DNA of 21,546 nt from an uncultured Clostridium sp. (lineage in GTDB: Bacteria; Bacillota; Clostridia; TANB77; CAG-508): NCBI GenBank assembly GCA_946497585.1, contig CAMMLF010000011.1, positions 1 to 21,546 on the forward strand. The letters are read 5' to 3'. The notes under the pieces are model-generated. The model worked only from the letters and a program-made list of their open reading frames with translations, made no database searches and had not been told where the DNA came from. The position numbers were made by a program, and so were the translations under genes. The stretch's first letter is position 1. Every line of letters starts with the position of its first letter. Shown here one piece after another: positions 14,679 through 21,546 of this stretch.

Positions 14679-15770
14679 GTGATAATAACTGTAATAGCAG
14701 TTTTAGTTATTATTGTTTTAACATTAATTATATACAACTATTCAGTACACAAAAAAATAGAAACGTATAGTAACTTAAATCAAAGAATAACTAGTTTAAA
14801 TGTTTTACAAGAGTTTATGAAAACTTTAGGTGAAACATCAAGTATACAAGAAAAACTTGAAAACATTAATGATATACTAATAAGTAAATATTCAATAAAA
14901 TATTCAACAATAGTAGTTTTTAATGGTGCTGAATATGTTGTAAGAGCCTCAAATGTAGATAGAAAGCATTGGGATGCACTTAAAAATTTGCAAAATGACC
15001 CTGTATTTGGAGATAGTATAAAAACTGCAACACCTAAATATGTTACAGTAGAAAATGAAAATGAAAAATTACCATATCAAAAAATGGAATTTGGTAGAGC
15101 AAAATGTGCAATGTTCTTCCCACTATATGTAGACAATGTTTATATTGGCTACTGGATAATAGAAGGAAGCCAACCACATGAATTTGACCATATAGACACA
15201 ACTATATTAGAAGTAGTAAGAAATAACATAGTAACAATATTAAAAACAGTAGAAAATCAATCTACAATAGAAAATATAGTAAGAGATGATTTATATTCAG
15301 GACTAAAGTCAGCAGAATATTTATATGGTGAAGGCAAAAAGGTAATAGACAAATATACAACATCTGCAATATGCTTATTTAAAATAGTTAACTTACCAGA
15401 AATAAATACACAAATAAGCAGAAAAACAGGTGATGTTACAATTACAGAAGTGTCAAAGTTTGTAAAGCAAAATTTGGCACAAGAATATATATTTGTAAGA
15501 TATATGGGACCTAAATTTGCAATAGTATTTTCAGGAGCAGATAAAGATGGAGTATTTAATTTTATGTCTGAACTAAAAGCCAAAATGGAAAGCTTAGACA
15601 TAATGGCACAGCCAGACTACATACATAGTGATGAAGAAGATGTAATAGTAAGCCCCAAAATAAGAGTAGTTATATCTACATATTATAAGGGAACATCATT
15701 GGATGGAGCACTTAAAAAATTAGAAGAATACATAGATTCATCAAATGAAAATACAATAAAAGCTATTTAA
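14679..15770 (+). CDS. Membrane GAF plus degenerate GGDEF domain protein
   Basis: The 363-residue protein begins with one transmembrane helix (about 2-20), then a short coiled segment, a GAF-like domain (about 40-195) and a GGDEF-type domain (about 205-355). The signature that should read R-Y-GGDEF-A-I is RYMGPKFAIVF (MGPKF at 276-280), so the metal-binding acidic residues are gone and diguanylate cyclase activity is not expected. It may bind c-di-GMP or GTP, or act as a structural sensor, as other degenerate GGDEF domains do. The start is GTG 14679, set by AGAGGTGAT eight bases upstream that pairs almost fully with 16S rRNA. It lies 61 bases after the TadZ-like gene on the same strand and is probably in its operon. 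Confidence 0.75.
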   Translation: MIITVIAVLVIIVLTLIIYNYSVHKKIETYSNLNQRITSLNVLQEFMKTLGETSSIQEKLENINDILISKYSIKYSTIVVFNGAEYVVRASNVDRKHWDALKNLQNDPVFGDSIKTATPKYVTVENENEKLPYQKMEFGRAKCAMFFPLYVDNVYIGYWIIEGSQPHEFDHIDTTILEVVRNNIVTILKTVENQSTIENIVRDDLYSGLKSAEYLYGEGKKVIDKYTTSAICLFKIVNLPEINTQISRKTGDVTITEVSKFVKQNLAQEYIFVRYMGPKFAIVFSGADKDGVFNFMSELKAKMESLDIMAQPDYIHSDEEDVIVSPKIRVVISTYYKGTSLDGALKKLEEYIDSSNENTIKAI

Positions 15771-15778
15771 ATACTTCG

Positions 15779-15816
15779 AGCAAAGCTTGCACCGCATATG
15801 GCGAAGCCACTTTGCT
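15779..15816. other. GC-richer palindrome between the GGDEF-like gene and ireB
   Basis: Arms AGCAAAG (15779-15785) and CTTTGCT (15810-15816) enclose a smaller imperfect stem (CTTG ... CGAAG, then CC ... GG around GCATAT). There is no T-run after it, so it is not a plain terminator. It differs from the TGTCAA repeat family and may belong to another dispersed repeat family. Confidence 0.5.
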
Positions 15817-15869
15817 TAATTAAAAGAGATTGCAAACAAATTAATCAAAAGTCAAGGAGGATTTTCACA

Positions 15870-16118
15870 ATGGGAATGGATGAAACAATGAAATTCGATG
15901 TAGAAAGAGAGCAAAATGAAAGAGTGAAAGAAACATTAAAAGAAGTATATTCAGCTCTTGAAGAAAAAGGATACAATCCAATAAACCAAATAGTAGGTTA
16001 TATACTATCTGGAGACCCAACATATATAACAAGCCACAAAGGTGCAAGAAACCTTATTAGAAAAATAGAAAGAGACGAATTATTAGAAAAAATGGTGAAA
16101 GAATATATTGGTGAATAG
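15870..16118 (+). CDS. ireB: IreB-family regulatory phosphoprotein
   Basis: IreB (formerly DUF965) is a small cytoplasmic protein; in Enterococcus faecalis it is phosphorylated by the PASTA kinase IreK and counteracts cephalosporin resistance and wall-stress output. The 82 residues contain the family signature almost unchanged: DETMKFD near the N-terminus with the likely phospho-threonine Thr6, then ALEEKGYNPINQIVGYILSGDP and ARNLIRKIERDE. The start at 15870 is set by a perfect AAGGAGG (15854-15860) nine bases upstream; the longer frame from 15798 begins inside the palindrome and has no ribosome binding site. The order ireB then ruvX is common in Firmicutes, though here repeat locus 3 has come between them. 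Confidence 0.96.
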   Translation: MGMDETMKFDVEREQNERVKETLKEVYSALEEKGYNPINQIVGYILSGDPTYITSHKGARNLIRKIERDELLEKMVKEYIGE

Positions 16119-16137
16119 TTGTGTTAAATGAGACGGT

Positions 16138-16280
16138 TGTCAAAAGGGACGCTGTGTCAATGTCAAAAGGGACGCTCCTTTTTGTCAATAGGGACGCCCC
16201 TTGTCAATAGGGACGCTCCTTTTTGACACTATCGTGTCAAGCAAGGGGCGTCCCTATTGACACAGCGTCCCTATTGACAC
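16138..16280. repeat. REPIN-like palindromic repeat cluster, locus 3
   Basis: Truncated forward units (including a TGTCAAAAGGGACGC variant) lead into the complete paired module at 16202-16262 (forward unit, TATC, inverted unit), then one partial inverted unit (AGCGTCCCTATTGACAC). The module is identical over 61 bases to the reverse complement of 4965-5025. It sits between ireB and ruvX and ends 19 bases before the ruvX start. Confidence 0.9.
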
Positions 16281-16299
16281 AACAGAATAGTAGGTAAAA

Positions 16300-16722
16300 A
16301 TGAGTAGAATTTTAGGAATAGACTATGGAAAAGTTAGAACAGGAATAGCAATAACAGATGAACTAGGTATAACAGCACAAGGGATGGAAACCATCAACTC
16401 AAATGGAAATGATAAAATAATATTAAAAAGATTAGCTGAAATAGTAGAACAATACAATATAGAAACATTTGTAATAGGAAATCCACTTAATATGGATGGT
16501 AGTGAAAGTGAGAGGTCAATTATAACAAAAGACTTCATACATAAACTAAAATCAAGATTTAACAAAATAAACATAGTATCGGTGGACGAAAGACTTACCA
16601 CAGTAGAAGCACATAAAACAATGAATTACTTAAATATAAATAATAAGCGCAAGAAGCAAGTGGTAGACACAATTGCAGCAGTATATATTTTAGAAAGCTA
16701 TCTTAATAAGAAAAACACTTGA
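16300..16722 (+). CDS. ruvX: RuvX/YqgF-type Holliday junction resolvase-like nuclease
   Basis: YqgF/RuvX is an RNase H-fold nuclease, best known for 16S rRNA 5'-end maturation and also proposed as a Holliday junction resolvase. The 140 residues match. Conserved blocks are GIDYGKVRTGIA (Asp8), VIGNPLNMDGSESE (58-71), VDERLTT (95-101, Asp96-Glu97) and the C-terminal VDTIAAVYIL (Asp123), which supply the acidic active-site residues. The ribosome binding site is weak (GTAGG), and the leader is interrupted by repeat locus 3, so expression may depend on read-through from ireB or on a promoter brought by the repeat. The stop codon overlaps the -35 region of the efp promoter. Confidence 0.95.
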   Translation: MSRILGIDYGKVRTGIAITDELGITAQGMETINSNGNDKIILKRLAEIVEQYNIETFVIGNPLNMDGSESERSIITKDFIHKLKSRFNKINIVSVDERLTTVEAHKTMNYLNINNKRKKQVVDTIAAVYILESYLNKKNT

Positions 16723-16747
16723 TTTTTAGCCAAAAATGGTGTAAAAT
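16719..16747 (+). promoter_or_regulatory. SigA-type promoter for efp
   Basis: TTGATT (16719-16724, overlapping the end of ruvX), a 17-base spacer and TAAAAT (16742-16747) precede efp by 45 bases, suggesting that efp and the next gene are transcribed separately from ruvX. Confidence 0.5.
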
Positions 16748-16792
16748 AAAATATATGTTTATGAATAAATTTTAGTTAAGGGGGAAATAATA

Positions 16793-17359
16793 ATGGCAAC
16801 AGTATATTCAGCAGGTGATTTTAGAAATGGAACAACATTCGAAATGGAAGGAAATGTATATAGAGTTGTTGAATTCCAACACGTAAAACCAGGAAAGGGT
16901 TCAGCATTCGTAAGAACAAAAATAAAAAATGTTATAACAGGAAGTGTTTTAGAAAAAACATTTAACCCATCAGAAAAATTTCAAGCAGCAGAAATTGAAA
17001 AGAAAGAAATGCAATATTTATACGAAGATGGTGGACTATATTACTTTATGGATAACGAAACATATGAGCAAATACCTTTAAATAAAGAGCAATTAGGAGA
17101 TAGTTTAAAATTCCTTAAAGAAAATATGAATGTAAAAGTATTATCATATAAAGGAAAGGTATTCTCAATTGAGCCACCAATATTTGTTGAACTTGAAGTT
17201 ACATATACAGAACCTGGATTATCTGGAAATACAGCAACAACATCTGGAAAACCTGCAACACTTGAAAATGGCTATGAATTAACAGTTCCTATGTTTGTAA
17301 ATATAGGAGATATTGTTAGGATAGACACAAGAACTGGTGAATACATGGAAAGAATTTAA
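16793..17359 (+). CDS. efp: Translation elongation factor P
   Basis: EF-P binds between the P and E sites of the ribosome and relieves stalling at consecutive prolines. The protein has 188 residues in the usual three-domain layout: an N-terminal KOW-like domain with the tip loop HVKPGKGSAF (Lys35 in PGKG is the position modified in other bacteria), an OB domain and a C-terminal OB domain carrying the signature TASGKPATLENG-like segment and VNIGDIVRIDTRTGEYMER. A GGGGGAA-type ribosome binding site lies seven bases upstream. It has its own predicted promoter and is followed after 47 bases by the CD1247-type gene. Which modification enzyme acts on it cannot be seen here. Confidence 0.98.
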   Translation: MATVYSAGDFRNGTTFEMEGNVYRVVEFQHVKPGKGSAFVRTKIKNVITGSVLEKTFNPSEKFQAAEIEKKEMQYLYEDGGLYYFMDNETYEQIPLNKEQLGDSLKFLKENMNVKVLSYKGKVFSIEPPIFVELEVTYTEPGLSGNTATTSGKPATLENGYELTVPMFVNIGDIVRIDTRTGEYMERI

Positions 17360-17406
17360 AGTTAAATCAATTTTATTTATAAAGTTGGTATTTGAAAGGA
17401 GATTCT

Positions 17407-18201
17407 ATGATAGAACCTAAAGATAAGTTTGCAAAAATATTATCGGATTTAGAAAATGAAATAAAGGATCCTCACGATTTAGAAATAGCAAAAAACAAAT
17501 TACTTGAAGTAAGTCTGATGTTTATAGACATTACGAACAGAGCAATGGACAATAGCAATCAATACGATATGCTAGCTAAAAAAATAGATACAATGCAAAA
17601 ATCTTTAAAAAGGATTGAGGAAGATATTTACATTGATGAAGACGAAGATAATGAAGATGACGAATACAATTTAGGTGATCAAATGCATGATAATGATATA
17701 AACCTAGATGATGAATTTGAATTTGAAATCAAATGTCCATATTGCAATTATGAATTTGTAGTTGGCCAAGATGCAGACTTAAAAGATGAAATAGAATGTC
17801 CAAAATGTCATAAAGAAATAGAACTTGATTGGGATGATTATTGTGATGGTGAATGTGACCATTGCGCTAGCTTATGCTACAATGCAGATTTAGAAAATCA
17901 AGATGATGAAAAATATAGTGAAAGTTCTTCACAAGATGAAAGCTATGTAGCAGAAGATTCGGTTCAATATGATGTTAGTGATGAAACAGAAAACGATGAT
18001 TTAACTAACAATAAAAATCAAATAGGGTCAAATCAAAACATTATAAATGAGCAACCAAAAAGCAAATCTAATAATACCCAAAATCAAAACGGGCAAAATA
18101 AACAAGGTAATAACCAAAACAATCAAGCTAACAATATGAAAAATGAAGGCATAAAAGAAGAGCAAAACAATCAAATAAATGAAAATGAAGACGATATGTA
18201 A
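17407..18201 (+). CDS. CD1247-type zinc-ribbon protein
   Basis: The 264-residue protein resembles the clostridial CD1247 N-terminal-domain family, whose function is unknown. It has a helical N-terminal domain (1-75), an acidic stretch (73-108, EDEDNEDDE), and a zinc ribbon with CPYC (110-113) and CPKC (131-134). A second cluster of four cysteines follows in the spacing C-x3-C-x2-C-x3-C (146-157). The C-terminal 85 residues are a disordered Asn/Gln-rich tail. The start at 17407 is fixed by AAAGGAG (17395-17401); an earlier in-frame TTG at 17392 precedes that site. It follows efp as in related clostridia and is closed by a terminator at 18206-18240. It is probably metal-binding; a transcription-related role is only a guess. 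Confidence 0.8.
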   Translation: MIEPKDKFAKILSDLENEIKDPHDLEIAKNKLLEVSLMFIDITNRAMDNSNQYDMLAKKIDTMQKSLKRIEEDIYIDEDEDNEDDEYNLGDQMHDNDINLDDEFEFEIKCPYCNYEFVVGQDADLKDEIECPKCHKEIELDWDDYCDGECDHCASLCYNADLENQDDEKYSESSSQDESYVAEDSVQYDVSDETENDDLTNNKNQIGSNQNIINEQPKSKSNNTQNQNGQNKQGNNQNNQANNMKNEGIKEEQNNQINENEDDM

Positions 18202-18205
18202 AATA

Positions 18206-18241
18206 AAAAGCATTTAACTATTAAAGTTAAGTGCTTTTTTT
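18206..18241 (+). terminator. Bidirectional terminator between the CD1247-type and M23 genes
   Basis: AAAAGCATTTAACT (18206-18219) pairs with AGTTAAGTGCTTTT through one G-T wobble and ends in seven T. The complementary strand also ends in a U-rich run, so it can serve the convergent M23 gene. Confidence 0.8.
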
Positions 18242-18259
18242 GCTTTTATAATTAATTGC

Positions 18260-18378
18260 TGTCAATAGGGACGCTCCTTTTTGACACTATCGTGTCAAGC
18301 AAGGGACGTCCCTATTGACACAAAAAGGAGCGTCCCTATTGACATTGACAGTGTCAAAAAGGAGCGTCCCTATTGACA
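18260..18378. repeat. REPIN-like palindromic repeat cluster, locus 4
   Basis: A complete paired module (18260-18320) matches locus 3 in the same orientation with one substitution (GGGGCG to GGGACG, which creates a GGGACGTCCC palindrome). It is followed by two further inverted units joined through GACATTGACAGTGTCAA. It lies between the convergent CD1247-type and M23 genes, ending ten bases from the M23 stop. Confidence 0.9.
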
Positions 18379-18388
18379 TTGAAATTTT

Positions 18389-18988
18389 TCAACTTTTACT
18401 AAAAAAGTCCAAAGGATTTACAGCTTCGCCATCTACCTTAATTGTTAAATGTAAGTGACATCCAGTAGTAGCACCATTTGTAGGGTTGCCATTACTATCT
18501 TTATATGGATTATTATTAATTCCATATACATTCTTAGGTCCAACATAAGCAATAAGTTCGCCTTTTTCAACATAATCATTTCTATTTACAATATAATGTG
18601 GAGATAAATGGCAATAAGAAACTGAAATATTGCTAAACTTATCTAGTTCTAAGACTATGGTATAACCGCCACCAGCGCCCCAACTTGCAAAAGTAATAGT
18701 GCCACTTTCTAAAGCATATACATTGGTACCATTAGAAGCGGGTATATCTATTCCAGAATGGTAAGTTGATGCACCAGTTGTAGGAGACTCACGTTTACCA
18801 AAATAAGAAGAAATATATGTGTATCCCGGAAGAGGCCAAAAAAAGCCATCACCACTTAAAAGTAATTGCTCATAATATTCATCAGAATATACTGGATTGT
18901 TAGTGTAAAATATAGGCACAAAAAGCATACAAATAATTAAAATAAAAACAATTAAAAAAAGAAAGCACTTATTAAAAGCTTTATACAT
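18389..18988 (-). CDS. M23-family metallopeptidase (LytM-type), membrane-anchored
   Basis: This 199-residue protein has an N-terminal hydrophobic segment (about 8-28) serving as signal anchor, then an extracellular M23 domain from about residue 50. The zinc ligands are visible: HSGIDIP (His77, Asp81) and the H-x-H pair CHLHL (His178, His180), with the conserved SYCHLSPH (His127) in between. Such enzymes are zinc endopeptidases that cut peptide cross-links of peptidoglycan; all key residues are present, so activity is expected. The start has AAGGGAG eight bases upstream. tRNA-Trp lies 83 bases upstream on the same strand, and I see no separate promoter between them, so the two may be co-transcribed. 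Confidence 0.93.
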   Translation of the reverse strand: MYKAFNKCFLFLIVFILIICMLFVPIFYTNNPVYSDEYYEQLLLSGDGFFWPLPGYTYISSYFGKRESPTTGASTYHSGIDIPASNGTNVYALESGTITFASWGAGGGYTIVLELDKFSNISVSYCHLSPHYIVNRNDYVEKGELIAYVGPKNVYGINNNPYKDSNGNPTNGATTGCHLHLTIKVDGEAVNPLDFFSKS

Positions 18989-19071
18989 AATAACTCCCTT
19001 CTAAGTGCTCCCCATAAAAAAACTAAGTAAAAACAAAAAATTTATAAACTTTATAAATAAATATAAAGTTT

Positions 19072-19146
19072 TGGCAGGGGTAGAAGGATTTGAACCCTCA
19101 CGCACGGTTTTGGAGACCGGAATGCTACCATTAACATCATACCCCT
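19072..19146 (-). tRNA. tRNA-Trp (anticodon CCA)
   Basis: The minus strand folds as a standard cloverleaf: acceptor AGGGGTA/TACCCCT, D-stem ATGT/GCAT with a GG-containing loop, anticodon stem CCGGT/ACCGT (outer pair C-T mismatched) with loop CTCCAAA, and T-arm GAGGG-TTCAAAT-CCTTC. The discriminator is G and the 3' CCA is encoded (19072-19074). The anticodon CCA reads UGG, so UGA remains a stop in this genome. Confidence 0.95.
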
Positions 19147-19212
19147 ATGTTCTGTAACAAGTATAATCATAACACAAAACTCTAATTTAATCAAGAGTTC
19201 TCAAAAAAAATC

Positions 19213-19242
19213 TTTACAAAACCTTTGTTCGTGTGATAGAAT
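19213..19242 (+). promoter_or_regulatory. Possible promoter for recG
   Basis: TTTACA (19213-19218), an 18-base spacer and TAGAAT (19237-19242) lie 33 bases before the recG start. The spacer is slightly long. The position between tRNA-Trp (minus) and recG (plus) is where a divergent promoter is required. Confidence 0.45.
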
Positions 19243-19275
19243 ATAGTTATTAAAATGAAAGTTTGAGGAAAATTC

Positions 19276-21339
19276 ATGATAGATTTAAATAAAGATGTAA
19301 AATATGTAAAAGGAGTTGGACCTAATAGAGTAAAGCTATTGAATAAACTAAACATATTTACATTAAAAGACTTAATTACATATTATCCAAGAGATTATGA
19401 AGATAGAAGCGCCATAACAAAATTAAGAGATGTAAAAGACGGCGAAAAATATACAATAGAAGCGGTTGCATTAACAGAAGTAAATGTTAGATACATAAAC
19501 AGAAATAGAAGTTTTGAAAAATTGCTTATAAAAGATGATACAGATTCTTGTGTTGTAACTTGGTTTAATCAACCATATGTAAAAGACAACATAAAAAAAG
19601 GACAAAAATATAGATTTTACGGAAAAATAACAATAAAAAATGGTGTAATAGAATTAAACAGTCCTACATATGACAGTATAGAAAAAACTAAAAATACAGG
19701 AAAAATAATACCTCTATATCCTTTAACAAACTCATTATCTCAAAATAATATAAGACAAATAATAGAAAATGGAATAAAACTAGTAAATAATGAATTACCA
19801 GAAGTTTTGCCAGAATATTTAATTAATGAATATAACTTAATGGACATAAACACAGCAACACGTGAAATCCATTTCCCACAAAACTTTCAAAATTTTAATA
19901 AAGCTAGAAAAAGATTAGTATTTGATGAGCTTTTGTCAATGCAATTAGGCTTGCTAGCATTAAAGAATGAAAATAGTGAGCAAGTCAAAGGTATAAAATA
20001 TGATGAAAATGTGCAAATGTCAGATGTAATAAACAATTTACCTTTTAAATTAACAAAAGCGCAATTAAGAGTATTAGAAGATATAAACAAAGATATGGAA
20101 AATGAAAAGCCAATGAATAGACTACTTCAAGGAGATGTTGGCTCAGGAAAAACAGTAGTATCAATGGTAGCAGCATATAAAGCTGTAAAGAGTGGGTATC
20201 AAGTAGCTGTTTTAGCACCGACCATGATTTTAGCAAAACAACATGTTCAAAACTATAAAAGAACACTTGAGCAATATGGAATAGTTTGTGAGGAATTAGT
20301 AGGTGGAATGACAGCCAAAAGAAAAAGAGAAGTACTAGAAAAAGTAGAAAACGGAGAAGTAGATATATTAATAGGTACTCATGCACTTCTTGAAGAAAAT
20401 GTAGTATTCAAAAAACTAGGACTAGTTGTAACAGATGAGCAACACAGATTTGGTGTAAAACAAAGAGCAAAAATAGTAGCAAAAGGAGACAACCCAGATG
20501 TACTAGTAATGACCGCAACACCAATACCTAGAACATTAGCACTTATTTTATATGGAGATTTGGACATATCAATAATAGATGAATTGCCACCTAATAGAAA
20601 AAAAGTAGAAACATATGCAGTAAGTAAAAGATATGAAGAAAGAGTAAATAATTTCATAAAAGAGCAAGTATCAAATGGAAGACAAGCATATATAGTTTGT
20701 CCTCTAGTTGAAGAAGGAGAAGATGAAAGTACAGCTAATTTAAAAGCAGTAACAGAAATTTATGAAAAATATAAAAACGAAGTATTCAAAGATTTTACAG
20801 TAGAATATTTACATGGAAAAATGAAATCAAAAGACAAAGATGAAATAATGACAAGATTTAAAAATGGAGAAATACAAATATTAATATCTACGACTGTTAT
20901 AGAAGTTGGGGTAGACGTACCAAATGCAAGTGTAATGGTAATAGAAAATGCCGAAAGATTTGGACTTGCACAACTTCATCAATTAAGAGGAAGAGTGGGA
21001 AGAGGCGAATATGCTTCATATTGCATTCTAAAATATAATGGTGGAAGTGATATAACAAGACAAAGAATGGAAACAATGACAAAAGCAGATAATGGATTTG
21101 TCATTGCAGAAAAAGACCTAGAATTAAGAGGCTCAGGTGAATTCTTTGGAACAAAGCAACATGGCCTTCCAGAATTTAAAATAGCCAACTTATTTCAAGA
21201 TATGAACGAGCTAAAAGAAGTACAATCATTAGCAATTGAAATAATACAAAAAGACCCAAAGCTGGAAAAAGAAGAAAACAAACCACTAAAGCTACTGGTA
21301 AGAGAAAACTTTACATCAAAGGCAGAACTAACAATATAA
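19276..21339 (+). CDS. recG: ATP-dependent DNA helicase RecG
   Basis: RecG is a superfamily 2 helicase that remodels stalled replication forks and branched DNA. The 687 residues match the family. The N-terminal wedge domain starts with a helix-hairpin-helix-like KYVKGVGPNRVKLLNKLNI (9-27) and PRDYEDR, followed by an OB fold. Helicase motifs follow: Walker A GDVGSGKT (286-293), APTMILAKQH, DEQHRFG (387-393, the DExH box), TATPIPRTL, STTVIEVGVDVPNA, and HQLRGRVGRG. The C-terminal RecG signature LRGSGEFFGTKQHG is present. The start at 19276 has TTTGAGGAAA about seven bases upstream. It appears monocistronic, with a repeat unit and a terminator downstream. Confidence 0.98.
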   Translation: MIDLNKDVKYVKGVGPNRVKLLNKLNIFTLKDLITYYPRDYEDRSAITKLRDVKDGEKYTIEAVALTEVNVRYINRNRSFEKLLIKDDTDSCVVTWFNQPYVKDNIKKGQKYRFYGKITIKNGVIELNSPTYDSIEKTKNTGKIIPLYPLTNSLSQNNIRQIIENGIKLVNNELPEVLPEYLINEYNLMDINTATREIHFPQNFQNFNKARKRLVFDELLSMQLGLLALKNENSEQVKGIKYDENVQMSDVINNLPFKLTKAQLRVLEDINKDMENEKPMNRLLQGDVGSGKTVVSMVAAYKAVKSGYQVAVLAPTMILAKQHVQNYKRTLEQYGIVCEELVGGMTAKRKREVLEKVENGEVDILIGTHALLEENVVFKKLGLVVTDEQHRFGVKQRAKIVAKGDNPDVLVMTATPIPRTLALILYGDLDISIIDELPPNRKKVETYAVSKRYEERVNNFIKEQVSNGRQAYIVCPLVEEGEDESTANLKAVTEIYEKYKNEVFKDFTVEYLHGKMKSKDKDEIMTRFKNGEIQILISTTVIEVGVDVPNASVMVIENAERFGLAQLHQLRGRVGRGEYASYCILKYNGGSDITRQRMETMTKADNGFVIAEKDLELRGSGEFFGTKQHGLPEFKIANLFQDMNELKEVQSLAIEIIQKDPKLEKEENKPLKLLVRENFTSKAELTI

Positions 21340-21348
21340 TTTTATGTT

Positions 21349-21396
21349 GTGTCAAAACAGAAAGAAGGTGTCAATAGGGACGCTCCTGTTTGACAC
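21349..21396. repeat. REPIN-like palindromic repeat, locus 5 (single unit plus remnant)
   Basis: One forward unit (GTGTCAATAGGGACGCTCC ... TTTGACAC, 21369-21396) is preceded by a half-unit GTGTCAAAACAG. The single unit carries a CTCCTG-TTTGACAC change compared with the others. It lies just downstream of recG and is the simplest member of the family in this window. Confidence 0.85.
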
Positions 21397-21442
21397 AATT
21401 TATTAGCGGAAAAATTTATAGTTAACCAAATAGCAACTAACC

Positions 21443-21482
21443 AAATCAGCATAAATAGAAAAAATTCTATTTGTGCTGATTT
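21443..21482 (+). terminator. Terminator downstream of recG
   Basis: An 18-bp inverted repeat with one mismatch (AAATCAGCATAAATAGAA / TTCTATTTGTGCTGATTT, loop AAAA) ends in TTTATT. The A-rich left flank would allow it to work on either strand. The remaining bases to the window end (21483-21546) show no complete gene; two minus-strand frames are open there and could be the end of a convergent gene. Confidence 0.7.
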
Positions 21483-21546
21483 ATTATTCCTATGGATTCA
21501 TATATTATTGAGTTTGCCAAAAATATGTTTCAAGGTATTTTTCGGA

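Noticed and set aside
15798..16118. Longer ireB start at 15798
   Set aside because: It begins inside a palindrome, adds 24 residues not typical of the family, and lacks a ribosome binding site. AAGGAGG precedes the ATG at 15870.
16138..16280. Ordinary intrinsic terminators instead of mobile repeats
   Set aside because: The hairpins are not followed by T-runs, occur upstream of genes as well as downstream, and are near-identical between loci. True terminators are separately present, for example at 18206-18241 beside locus 4.
19219..19232. LexA box in the recG promoter
   Set aside because: AAAAC-CTTT-GTTCG has one perfect half-site (GTTCG), but the left half matches only 3 of 5 bases of CGAAC and the centre does not fit the Firmicute consensus.
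21483..21546. Partial convergent gene at the right edge
   Set aside because: Two minus-strand frames are open for 13-15 codons to the window edge (one would end ...TYFWQTQ at 21505). This is too short to choose a frame or call a gene.

Overview
The window is AT-rich chromosomal DNA (about 30% G+C by eye) from a low-GC Firmicute, most likely an uncultured gut-type clostridium. The evidence is Gram-positive-style ribosome binding sites, SpoVG, an IreB-family regulator, a CD1247-type zinc-ribbon protein downstream of efp, and single-membrane cell-wall genes. The lineage is inferred from gene content and was not tested by a search. The standard code is used: a TGA stop is present and the Trp tRNA has anticodon CCA. 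There is no CRISPR array, integrase or transposase, and no gene-free stretch longer than about 300 bases.

Layout. (1) 1-4900: murC (minus) diverges from spoVG, which has a SigH-type promoter. A compositionally foreign unknown gene follows with its own promoter and terminator. Next comes a minus-strand single-pass protein with Thr-Pro-Val repeats, divergent from uppP across a promoter pair that shares its -35 bases. (2) 5066-9735: mntP, a protein with DUF4259/Imm26-like features, a membrane-anchored lysine-rich protein, and a GT-C (GT39-like) glycosyltransferase split by a frameshift. (3) 9911-11137: a G5/SH3/glucosaminidase peptidoglycan hydrolase. (4) 11267-15770: a same-strand trio made of a small two-helix pilin-like protein, a 978-residue TadZ/CpaE-like scaffold (receiver-like domain, two AT-hooks, short-motif arrays, degenerate P-loop) and a membrane GAF plus degenerate GGDEF protein. 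(5) 15870-18201: ireB, ruvX, efp and a CD1247-type protein. (6) 18389-21339: a minus-strand M23 peptidase with tRNA-Trp just upstream on the same strand, then recG on the plus strand.

Two things stand out. A family of palindromic repeats (units beginning TGTCAATAGGGACG and ending TTTTTGACA) occupies five intergenic sites. A 61-bp paired module is identical, in opposite orientation, at 4965-5025 and 16202-16262, and has one change at 18260-18320. This is the architecture of a mobile REPIN-like element. Second, the pilin-like/TadZ-like/GGDEF-like trio looks like a surface-assembly or polar-scaffold system in which the ATPase and cyclase signatures have both decayed into probable structural or sensor roles.

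Functionally the window leans toward the cell envelope: murC, uppP, two wall hydrolases, a glycosyltransferase, and IreB, whose family is controlled by the PASTA kinase. Ordinary housekeeping genes (ruvX, efp, recG, tRNA-Trp) are interleaved.
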